A DNA stretch of 64,000 nt from Prostheceraeus crozeri. Taxonomy: Eukaryota; Platyhelminthes; Polycladida; Euryleptidae. The stretch lies in NCBI GenBank assembly GCA_907163375.1, contig CAJQUW010016910.1, positions 744,001-808,000 on the forward strand. Reading direction: 5' to 3'. A model generated the notes under the pieces. It was not told where the DNA came from. It was given only the letters and a program-made list of their open reading frames with translations, and ran no database searches. Both the position numbers and the translations under genes were made by a program. Shown one piece after another: positions 13,176-23,100 of the stretch. Every line of letters begins with the position of its first letter. Positions within the stretch are counted from its first letter, which is position 1.

Positions 13176-14744
13176 ATGGACTTCATCACTTTTGTATTCT
13201 ATATCGTTATAGTACTGATATTAGCCACTGTGTTTCAAAGGCTTCACGATAAATACCAAGATCGTCCTCCAGGTCCAATCGGTCTTCCTTTGATTGGTCG
13301 CATTCCCTTCATCATTTATAACACTATTTTCAAGCATAATGGCAATTTGTTCGACGCTCTTAGTGCAGATGGTGCTTCTCACGGAGATATGCGATTTCTA
13401 CGTGTCGGAACACGCCATTTCTTGATTTTATCCTCTTATGACGCTATCAATGAAGCATTATTCAAATCAGAGTTTTCGCAGCGGCCTCCGAGCGATTATT
13501 TCAATCTTTATCGAAAAGTAGAATTTATTGAGAATGGCAAAAAGAAATCAGTTGGAGGAGGTCTTGTCGTGAGTAATGACACGATTTGGCAAGTGCATCG
13601 TCGTTTTGCATTGCGTGTTCTTCGAGACTTCGGAATGGGAAAGAACGCGATTGAGAGCAAAATTCAACTCGAGGCTCACAATCTCATCGATGAATTGATG
13701 AAATCCTCTGAACAACCAATTAATCCAAATATGCACCTCACCAAAGCAGTGTCTAATATCATATGTCAACTCGTCTTTGGATATCGTTTAGGATATGAGG
13801 ATCCTGATTTCGACAGTCAAATTACGATCATGAAAGAATTAGCACAGAGCTTTGGCTTTGGATTGTTCATGCCTATATTTTATCCATTTCTAGAAAACGA
13901 AACGTACTTTCGCATCATGGGTGCTGACAGCTACCTCAACATCGATAAGCAATTGATGGAATATACAGAATCGAAAATTGATCTCGTTGCTTCACAATAC
14001 AATACCAATGACGCTCCATCCAATTATATCGAATCTTATCTGTCCTATGCTGCCGAATGCAAGGAGAAAAAGGAAGACGGAGATTCCAACATCTCCACCT
14101 TCAATCGAGATCAATTAAAAGTCACTGTTGCTGATTTGTTCTTGGCCGGCACAGATACCACCAGCAATGCGCTCAATTGGGCATTCATTAACGTGGCATT
14201 GCATCAAGATTGGCAACAACAAGTCCACGAAGAGTTAGATCGAGAGCTCGGTAGCTGTTCAAATGTGAGTTTAGCGGACCGACTTCGATGTCCAAAGACA
14301 CTTGCTTTCCTTGATGAGTCCATGCGCTTTTGTTCAATCGTGCCACACAATGTTGAAAGAGAAACTAATGAAGAGTTTCGATTCAGAGGAAAGCTCATTA
14401 GCCCACAAACTTACGTAATTGCTGATATTAAGTCTGCTCATAATGATCCGAGTGTATGGACCGATCCCCAATCATTTCTACCGAACCGATTCTTGTCAGA
14501 GGATGGTCAGTATCGTCCGTCAAAGTATCTTATTGGATTCAGTATTGGAAAGCGTTCATGCATAGGAGAAAGTTTGGCTAGAGCAGAATATTTTGTGTTC
14601 TTTGTGTCGCTGATGCAGCGATTTAGAGTCGAAATGGACGAGGAGACAAAACGAAAGGGGTCTGACATTTATCATGGAACATATGGTTTCGTCTACGCCC
14701 CGAAGGATCATCAATTAATCTTCAGACCCCGTGGCACAGAATAG
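13176..14744 (+). CDS. Cytochrome P450, CYP2-clan-like, intronless (copy A)
   Basis: A complete 522-residue haem-thiolate monooxygenase, the usual length for a microsomal P450. It would insert one oxygen atom from O2 into a lipophilic substrate at the ER, fed by NADPH-P450 reductase; the substrate cannot be told from sequence. An N-terminal membrane anchor (residues ~4-19) is followed by the Pro-rich hinge PPGPIGLPLIG (31-41), helix C WQVHR (138-142), helix I AGTDTT (324-329), ExxR (E381-R384), PNRF in the PERF position, and the haem loop FSIGKRSCIGESLA with Cys462 as thiolate ligand. All key residues are present. The ATG gives a proper anchor, and there is no intron, which is notable because CYP2-clan genes often have several. 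An AATTAAA polyadenylation-like signal follows the stop by ~50 nt. The paralogue at 59,708 differs at ~22 residues. Confidence 0.96.
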   Translation: MDFITFVFYIVIVLILATVFQRLHDKYQDRPPGPIGLPLIGRIPFIIYNTIFKHNGNLFDALSADGASHGDMRFLRVGTRHFLILSSYDAINEALFKSEFSQRPPSDYFNLYRKVEFIENGKKKSVGGGLVVSNDTIWQVHRRFALRVLRDFGMGKNAIESKIQLEAHNLIDELMKSSEQPINPNMHLTKAVSNIICQLVFGYRLGYEDPDFDSQITIMKELAQSFGFGLFMPIFYPFLENETYFRIMGADSYLNIDKQLMEYTESKIDLVASQYNTNDAPSNYIESYLSYAAECKEKKEDGDSNISTFNRDQLKVTVADLFLAGTDTTSNALNWAFINVALHQDWQQQVHEELDRELGSCSNVSLADRLRCPKTLAFLDESMRFCSIVPHNVERETNEEFRFRGKLISPQTYVIADIKSAHNDPSVWTDPQSFLPNRFLSEDGQYRPSKYLIGFSIGKRSCIGESLARAEYFVFFVSLMQRFRVEMDEETKRKGSDIYHGTYGFVYAPKDHQLIFRPRGTE

Positions 14745-15164
14745 CACTGGACTGACTGTCAAAAAAAGAAGCATGACATTAAATTCTGAATTAAAGATCC
14801 GTTTTACTAATAGTCTACTATGCTTTATATTTATTGTACATAAAATTCAATTTTGAGCATCATCATTTTCAATATTGACGTTAGAAGTTGCTAATGGACT
14901 GTGCTTTAGGGTGCTTCAAGTGTCACACAAGAAAGTAGCATCATCTATTTCCATTTGTAGCATTATCAAAACGTGGGCTAATAACAGGAGATTTATTGTC
15001 AAAAAGGCTACAGATAACTGTGATTCTGGAAGCCTATTCGCCCAAGCCCTCAAAGACCGGCCCTTATCCATCTTGATCGACCCCATCCACATTGATCAAC
15101 ACTGATTGATTTTATGAAACATGTCATGATGCACGGAGCCGTTTCTGGTTTTGATGTTCTTTAA
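14745..15164. other. P450 3' flank (copy A)
   Basis: 3' untranslated region and spacer up to the TTAA at 15,161-15,164 where the piggyBac begins. The frame at 14,875-15,105 is conserved in copy B but begins with TTG and has no recognisable domain; with the copies this close, its openness is weak evidence for coding. Confidence 0.5.
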
Positions 15165-15242
15165 CCCATTTAGGACCGCATAAAGATAACATAGTTGAAA
15201 TTATGTTTCCGCATGATGACTTGCTTGTTTTAACCCAAATAT

Positions 15243-15330
15243 GATGAATTTTATGTATCTTCCTGTGTCACATACCGCTTGTTGTATTGACCTCAATAAA
15301 GTGATTATTATTATTATTATTATTACTATC
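15243..15330 (+). mobile_element. LINE 3'-tail insertion present only in copy A
   Basis: About 88 bp absent from copy B, which reads CCCAAATATCACTATCCC across the site. The insert ends TTGACCTCAATAAAGTG followed by (ATT)n, the form of a strongly 5'-truncated LINE with a simple-repeat tail. No clear target duplication is visible. It lies inside the piggyBac element and postdates the separation of the two copies. Confidence 0.6.
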
Positions 15331-15548
15331 CCAGAGTTTCAGAATAATCGCATCACCCAATTCGTGAAAAATGACCGTAACGTAAAAGTAACGCTGGTCC
15401 AAACCGTACTAAATAGTCTAAATTTCATATTTTATGAAAATTGTATCAAAAATGTCAACTTGTCGTGCAGTTCATTATCTTAACGGTAAAAACATATAAA
15501 TTTAATATAACAGTGAAAACAGGCACTGTTTTCACACTACCACAGAAG

Positions 15549-17875
15549 TCATTCAGATGAATGTCTCGCAAAGCAACCGATGTGACACGGAATGTCACAC
15601 GTTTCACACCGGTATATAACCGGACATCCTCCTTTTTCTGAACGGGTCGGACATGAAATCACTTGGCAACGCCTGCGCCTCATCATTTTTCCAATTTGGT
15701 GCTGGTGATGAACGGGATCAGGAAGACGTTTAAGGGTTCGAGCTGCTTGTCGGTGGGTCATTAGATGGCTGAAATAAATTTGTATTACTTTGTATCAAGA
15801 AACACATAGATTAGTGCTATACAGTAAATGATAACGTTTTCTCTCAAGTAGAAAAATTCATTTAAAACGTTTCCACACTTATTGATGGTAGGTCTACTGC
15901 CATTTTATTAATACAATATGTATAAAAGCAATATATGTAAAGGTGTTATATATCAAACAAAAAGCAATATATTTATGAGATGTAATACTATAACACTATC
16001 TCAATAAAGAAGCTTTTATATGGTCACATATGTATTCCTGTTAGAACTTAGAACACGATATACGAAATCATGTATGATAGAGGCCAAGCAAATTATGAAA
16101 ATGGCATTAAATTTATGTATTGAGCATACATTTATATTCCCCAGGGTCATAGCTAGCGAACCAAATATCTGCTCAAACAGAAAAATATTCCTTACTCAAC
16201 ATCAGCTATCAGAAGGCGAATAGTTTCATGATGAAAGGGACAATAATATGCTTATTTCTAGTGTAATAATAGAAATATGCTCCCAAGCGGAAACCAAGGA
16301 AAACAGAAATATATATATATATATATATATATATTGGCTTACCGAGTCACTTGTCTCTTGAACTCCAGTTGGTCCATCTTGCTGTTGTTCGCGACTCGAA
16401 ACAGTAGGTACGCGTTTGACATAAATCCCTCCAGGATCCACTTTACTAATGGCCAATACCATTTTCTGCCCTTAATCGAAATGTGATAAAACTGAGCTCG
16501 TGCTTCAAATATGTCGACGCCACCCCTGTGACTGTTATAACGCTGAATTAGATGGGGCATGGGAACAGCGATCTTTTTCTTTTGAATTCTGTTGTACCTT
16601 GGAGCATTTGTAAGAGATTGAACACTATCAAAATTATATAGTAAACCAACAACGCTGCTGTCTTTCCACCATACCGCTAATATTCCATTCGACGATCTAT
16701 AATCATATTCTCCGCGTTCTATCAGTTTCGTCGCAGCAGCGGGACAGTTTTTGCTTCTGTTCGAACGAACAGTACCTGTGGCGTTGATTTCCCGATTTTT
16801 TAGGTAAACCATCAAATCGTACGACGTAAAAAAATTGTCAAAGAACAGTTCTACTGTACATCTTGCTTACCATAGACGTTAGCCATTCGGAGGAGGGAGT
16901 CAACAGTACTTGAACCAAGAGGAATTTCTTTACTGTTATCATCTGAACCTTGGTATACGTCAAATCTCATAAGAAATCCATCACTACTGCACAAGCACCA
17001 GCATTTATAGCCAAATCTGATTGGTTTGGATCTTATGAATTGCTTTAGTCGATTTCTGCCGAAATACTTGACCATCGACTCGTCGACTGAGAGTTTTTCT
17101 TCTTGTTTCAAAGCAATTTTTGTAGATGCGTTATTTGCAAATTCAATTAGTGGCCCAAGTTTGAACAGTCTGTCCGTACTACCTTGGGCCAAGTTGTTGT
17201 CATTTAAATGAAAAATGCTCTTGATCATTTCAAAATCTCTCCTTGTCAAAGATTCCCGAACTGCAGGAATCCCAACGTCATTATCATTACTTCACATCAT
17301 TTTCATTCGAGGGACGTGATGGTAGCCGCCGAGATATAAAGTTCCAAGAAATGCATACATGCTATCATGATTTACAGCAAAATTCGAATTCTTTTGAGAC
17401 GCATATCGATTGCTTTCGAGGACAAGTAAATCGACCAAACCTTCGGTGTACTGCTGAAAACTTGGAATGGCTAACTATCGATAAAAGGTGCTAATGCTTC
17501 CTGATGCCATTGGGGATTTTGACTTGAGGCAGATGTTGCGTTGTCTTTCTTTGACCAAATTATTTCATTTGCATTGTGTTTGTGATATGTAGGGATGCTT
17601 TCAACATGACCAATACCTGTGCTTGCTGAGTCCTCTACACCATCGCTATCCTCGCATAAAGAGTGATGTTCTTCAATCTCTAAAAGTCCTGCAACATCTT
17701 TCAAGTCGTCCGTTTCACCGATCAAGTCTTCATCAATTTCTTCCTCATCCGTAAGAGCATCAGCTTCTGGAGGCAAGATTGTGATAGTAGGCTCATCGTC
17801 ACCGCTGCCATCATTTTCTAAAACTTTTTGCACTGCCTCATCTACTGAGAAGAATTTGACTCGCACAGGCATCAC
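15549..17875 (-). pseudogene. piggyBac-like transposase gene with one intron, disrupted
   Basis: DDD-type transposase that excises at TTAA. From 17,875: an acidic N-terminus, then ESNRYA, GGYHHVPRMK, GIPAVRES, FHLND, the first catalytic Asp in VDESMVKYFGR, the second in FFDNFFTS, the third in WWKDSSVVGLL, then GGVD, KWYWPLV and the C-terminal Cys-rich zinc domain (about nine Cys plus His, 15,552-15,680). The domain is joined across a ~570-bp GT-AG intron: donor GTAAGC just below 16,340, acceptor TTTATTTCAG near 15,771. Splicing gives an uninterrupted reading. The copy is broken by about three changes: a frame change near 17,470, a TGA at 17,292-17,294 where Trp is expected, and a frame change near 16,850. 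All three catalytic Asp are kept. Confidence 0.85.
16309..16335. repeat. (AT)n microsatellite
   Basis: A simple AT repeat in the piggyBac intron, close to its splice donor. It is also present, with different length and an interruption, in copy B at about 62,757-62,790. Confidence 0.9.
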
Positions 17876-19179
17876 TATTCACTACAATATTTTTGTCAAC
17901 TGAAACACAGCGAATTTCTCACTGTCTATCAAGTTTGTTGATTCAAATATTATAGTTTGATGCGTCGTAGGAGTGCTATTGATTTGCCGATGACTTACGC
18001 AGCCATAGAAATGGAACAATAGCTAACATCATAGAAGGAGATTGTAAAAATGCTTTATATGGTACTGTTAATTTCTATGGCTAGCATCGACGTTGCTTGT
18101 AATTTTCTCGTCGTCGGTATATCTATTTATAACTTCTTACAAATCATGCACATAGAAATCTCAAATCATAACCGACTGCCTGCGCTCAAACGAAGACACA
18201 CTATCATCTACCAAAATTACCAGTCATGACAAGTGCTATTCAGACTGACACAGTAACACCTATGGAGAAGACCAATAGCGATATAAACACGTTTACCCTT
18301 AGATTGAACGACAAAACTAATCAAATTGAGTTCGATGATATTTTTTTTAGTTTCAGGCATTTAGACCGCTTTGGACCAGCGTTACGATAAAGTAACGCTT
18401 GATTCAATTACATTCCAAAGCAAGTTGATCTTGAATAGGCGTGATGCCTCTTCTGGTCTTAAGACATAGCATCATTGCGGACATAATTCGACGAATATAC
18501 ATATCTTAGCCATATATAATGCTTGTATGTATGTTAATACTTTTATGTATAAAAATTTGAAAAAATGCTCCATATTGTGGAATGTGTGAATCGAAGTAAA
18601 GTGATTTTGTTGAAGTCCATAAATGCGTTTGTAAGACTCATCTTCATGAAAATATTCAATTCAGACATATGAAATTTGAATAATATATATAGCTGACGTG
18701 CGAGATAACATGAAAGCAACCGTTACGAAAGGGTAATGCTGGGACTAAATGGGTGAATAGAATTTGATAGGTCATGATCATTATTTCTCAATTAGTGTAT
18801 GAGACACCCACGTCATAGATATTAAACCCTCAAAAAATTCTGTCACAGTTATTCGACGGCCGTTTTTCAAATGATTTCACCGATATTCAATTTCTGTGTA
18901 TGTCATAGGATAGAACATGCATTTAAACCAGGGATGCGGAGTCGGACTCCGGACTCCGGCCTATAACTAAACCCGAAATATAATACAAACAAATAATTTA
19001 TTCTCGTTCATATAGTTGTCACTGTCTAATTGATTTCAACTTTCTCAGTCAAACAAAAGTACTGAGACAGCAGTGCATGCAAAGCTTGTAATAGTTGAGG
19101 TAATGAACCGTGATAGTGAAAGAAGGATTGTCTATTCACTCGCTGATTTAGTAAACAACACGTTCCGGCTCCTCTTCTA

Positions 19180-20140
19180 CAACAGTTACGTTGTCAGACA
19201 TTAAAGCATTGATCAAGTCTACTCGGTGTGACATAATAAAGACAGTGAAATCCGAAATTGAGGACCTGAAGGCAACTGTCAATGCATTGCAGAGACAAGT
19301 TCAAGAATTGGACGACGCTAACAAGCTTCTGCAATCTAAACATGATAGACTGCAGGATGAGGTCAACCGCTTGAATTCCAGCTATAGTAAACTTCTGGAG
19401 CAATCAGACGAGATGGGGAATGCTTTGACTTCATTGAGCAATCTACCTCTCAACATATCTTCAACGATTACTAATGAAGTTAGCGAACAATTCAAAAGGA
19501 AATGCAACCTTATGATTTCGGGCGTTCCTGAAGAGTTGTTAACATCATCATCGAATGAATCTTCAGATTCTGATATCGTGAAGTGTGCGAATATATTTCA
19601 GAAAATCGGATGTGAGGACAACGTCGTCTCTGAAGTGCGTTGTGTAGGCAAGCCTAGCGTTAGTCGACCTCGTCTCATTAAAGTTGTTTGCACATGTTGA
19701 ACAGCAAATGACAGTCTTGCGAAAAGCGAAGAACTTGCGAAAGTTTGCGGAATCACACGAAGTTTATGTGAATCCGGATCGCACGCCTCTACAGCAGAAT
19801 TGTAGGAAAGCTCTCCTTGATGAACTAAGGCAACGAAGAGATGCGGGAGAGGACGTAGTCATCTTTCGTGATGAAATCAGAAAGAGGCGCGAGTTGAAAA
19901 ATTTCTGAAGTCGATTTTAACTCCCAAGTCTGTCAAGTCGACTATTCCAAATGGGAATCGCAACTGGCTTCTTCGTTGCAACGCACAGTCACTGTTTTAC
20001 AAGCTCGACGAGCTGCGCGCCCTCGTTTCTACAACCAGACCGTTATTCATCTGTGTTACGGAAACTTGGTTCACACCTGACATTGGCAGCGATCTTGTTG
20101 AAATTCAAGGCTACAGTTCTTTCCACCTGACCTAGTAACA
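19180..20140 (+). mobile_element. LINE 5' fragment: ORF1 and start of endonuclease
   Basis: 19,191-19,700 encodes a LINE ORF1-type protein: a coiled coil (heptads through ~residues 15-75), then an RRM-like stretch (RKCNLMISGVPEE ... IFQKIGC ... VRCVGK). A frame change leads to 19,684-19,908 with the C-terminal domain (FAESHEVYVNPDRTPLQQ). From ~19,915 the endonuclease begins (RCNAQSLFYKLDELRAL, FICVTETWF) and stops abruptly near 20,140. The apparent start at 19,191 is TTG. The 3' two-thirds is missing, the reverse of the usual 5' truncation, so a later deletion or insertion removed it. CR1/L2-like clades carry this ORF1 type. Confidence 0.75.
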
Positions 20141-23100
20141 CGCTTCTGACGGCCCCACGCTGGCTCGGGAATGGGTCATATGGGTTGTCGTGGGCACCAC
20201 TTTTTTGAGGATTGGCAAGGTGAGGGCACCACTTGAGGTGACCCATACCCAATAAAACCCTCACCGTACCGGCGACTGACGTCATCTCTAAATATTTGCC
20301 CCATAAGCCACAATTGCGCCAGTAGCGCGCCGATACTTATAAATTTAGCCAGCCGTTTATGCAGAAATTTCCATAACGATGAAAGTTATGACATGTAGCA
20401 AGCCATAATTGTCATCATATGAATGATGCTATAAGTGGCGATTGCATAGCATGTATGGTAATGCAGCATTTGAATATCGATTAGTGTCCCCAATCAATCA
20501 GCAACATTATCATGGAACAGATATTTTATTCTTCGATATTCCCGTATTTTGTGAGTACTAACGGAATACACTTGTTTCACCCTTACTTCACACAGAGTGA
20601 GCCTACTTGTTGACGCTGAAATCTCCCTTCATTTTCTGTTTATGAAGACATTTTTGAAGCACAACGGTACTCTATTAACTTACGGCACATTTAGAAGCTT
20701 TGGGTGTATTTTGTTTAAGTGCTCATATTTCAAATAGATATATTTCGGTTCTGCAAGCCTCTGGATTCTTGGAAAACGTTTGTCAGACTTATTTCCTAAT
20801 CCGCTGTCATACACCATTACCGACTGACTGGTGCGGAGGCAAGTATTGATTGAGCTTTGTGCTGCTGCTAGTAAGAATAATATAACAAGTACATGTAATG
20901 GTTATTGCACATTACTAGGTTATTACACAAGCTAGGTCGAGTACGCTGGGCGTTGTCTTCAAAACTTGTGGTAGCTTATTGTCTTGAAAGAGAACTTCAT
21001 TGACAAACTCATAACGTCACTTTGTGTAGAAATTGCGTAATGAAGCTTGTGAGATGGTCGACCTGTTTGATACAGACGAGAAAGTTATTAGTTAGGCTAA
21101 GAGAAACCTGGGCAGACGCTCCACGTGTCTGAAATATGACATTGCGCAACGTGAAAAGGGAAATCTGGATTTTCATAATATTCATGCAGCTTTTCATCCA
21201 ACGCTATCACGTGATGAAATTTTACTTGGTGAAAGTAACTAATTGAATGAGTAAACGAGACTTCAGTTGTCGCCAGACACAAGATTAGCGAAGACGGCCT
21301 GCTCTGATCAACAGCACGTGAAGCCGGTAAGCAAGTCATTGTCTCGTGTCAGAAATATACTGGGGTGTATTTTGTGTCTAAAAAGTACTTCGGCAAGAAG
21401 TTGGCGGATACTATTAAAGTCGCGGCAATTATTCATTGATAAAAACGATTAGAAGCTCATATGATAAAAAGTAGACATTTACACCATTTCCATTTATATA
21501 AGTAATCACGCAGTACGTACGGGTTCTGATTCATCTGCATATTCAGTCATCGTAATTGCACCTTGATAAAATTGCAAGAACTTTCTGTGGAAGTTCATCA
21601 ATTCAAATATCTGTCATTAAGCGCTTTTGCAGTTATAGATGAACGTTCCTTCTATGAAAGGCACACTTTCATAAGTGCCCGTTTGTAATGAATATGTTTT
21701 GCACCCAACGAGAATTTTTGCGAGAATAAATGAATCATTTGTTTGCAATTCATGAAGATTTTCAATGTAAATCCATTTAATTTTATGAAATGCACCATCA
21801 GAATCTTTGTAAGTAAGAATTTGATAGTCATGCAATAGATTTCTCATTAACTTAAGCAAATGAGACGCATCAAAAATTCAATAACTTCGGTTGGCCTATT
21901 AACGGTTGTCCTGCCCTAGAAAAAATTTTGCTTCACCTGCTCAGCAGGGTCTCCCGGACTATCATTACTCTAATGTATTATTGTCACTTTGATGCAAACT
22001 AATCGACTCAATTTAATAAAGCCATAACTTTCAAAATGCACCATTGCTTAGAAACATTATTTTGATAACTGAAAATGATCCGCCACATATTCAAAGTGCA
22101 GTTTAAAACTCCCATTTAGGTCTGCCATCTGCAAGTTATTAGAAAGAATGATGTACAATTTAGCATATCCATATCAGCACTTCAATGGGAAAAATTGAGT
22201 TTGATGATGACAATTAAATCGCATTCTATGAATGCAGCAAAACTTTTGTACCGAAAGCACAATTACATATGTTCAATCAAAATATGTTCATATGTTTGTA
22301 TTAGCGTGTGCACCTCATCATGCTACCGTACCTGTACTCTGCTTCTAGAATATGATCAAAATATGCATTCCTTTTATTTCGGAAACGTACTCACAATTCC
22401 TGATGGTGACATCTCCACTTAGCATTTTCCACTGATCGGATCTTCTTTCTCACAAGCAGGTGTCAGAATGAGCACCTACATCATATGATACAAGCATCTG
22501 CAGGTAGACCTAACACCAGGATGGAATCTTCATATTGCATCTTCTGTCTAAAAGCACACCAATTCGGCCAGTTTTGTCGTCTAACTGTTGGCCATGTCAT
22601 CTTCGAAATCAACTGCTTCAATATAGCGGGAATTCGTCACGCCGGCTGTCTCATTTTGGCCTACTCCTCACAAGTGACGTTCATCTGAGAGCAGTTTCGC
22701 TAGAAGAAACGTCTATATAGTGCAGTTTCATTCATCAGACCAACAGCTGATCATCATGCAGTGCTAGCAAAACTCACACATCAATAAATATTCTAAGGGA
22801 GCGCGGATTGTAGAGAGAACTTGACGGATTCCGTAACAGGGTCCATGCAGGTGAAGCACTTTTAGGTCGTAGCATTAAAACAAATAATAATTGACGGTTC
22901 AAACTTTACATGTGGCTTCACTGTGTCAATTCATGAAAAGTCACGGAAGAGCTTTGGGATAGGCTATATTCATTAGCGACACTTCTACAGCTGATTGAAT
23001 ATTGAAAAGTCCTGAAAAACCTTGCAATGCCGGACAGCCGTTAAAGAATTGGGACTTGAGATGTTGGAACGATCTGGAGGTGCACGACGAGGTATTTTTA

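Larger units (their letters stand above)
5227..16540. repeat. Segmental duplication, copy A (direct, partner 52036-63000)
   Basis: About 11.3 kb that aligns collinearly and in the same orientation with 52,036-63,000. Both copies share the RTE-like LINE fragments, the pogo insertion at the identical TA site, the P450 gene and the start of the piggyBac element, so those elements share a history of duplication or conversion. Left flanks differ before the shared GTGTATACCACCAC; right flanks differ after GTGACTGTTATAA. Copy A has ~235 bp (about 6549-6785) missing from copy B, and an 88-bp LINE-tail insertion at 15,243-15,330. Divergence is very uneven along the length. Confidence 0.95.
15165..18753 (-). 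mobile_element. piggyBac-like transposon (complete ends, decayed gene)
   Basis: About 3.6 kb. The left end has TTAA (15,161-15,164) followed by CCCATTTAG; the right end reads CCCATTTAG on the other strand and ends at 18,753, next to TGAA instead of TTAA, so one target copy has mutated. Inside lies a second, 27-nt inverted pair: GTAACGCTGGTCCAAA at 15,388 and its complement ending at 18,385. TTAA targeting, CCC-type ends and inner inverted repeats are piggyBac hallmarks. The transposase gene is on the minus strand. The duplication breakpoint falls inside this element at 16,540. Confidence 0.88.

Noticed and set aside
14875-15105. Open frame conserved in both duplication copies downstream of the P450
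   Set aside because: It begins with TTG, lacks a recognisable domain and lies in the P450 3' flank. The two copies are too similar for its openness to mean much.
20043-20285. 80-codon minus-strand frame over the LINE break
   Set aside because: It overlaps the LINE endonuclease on the other strand and has no homology I recognise.
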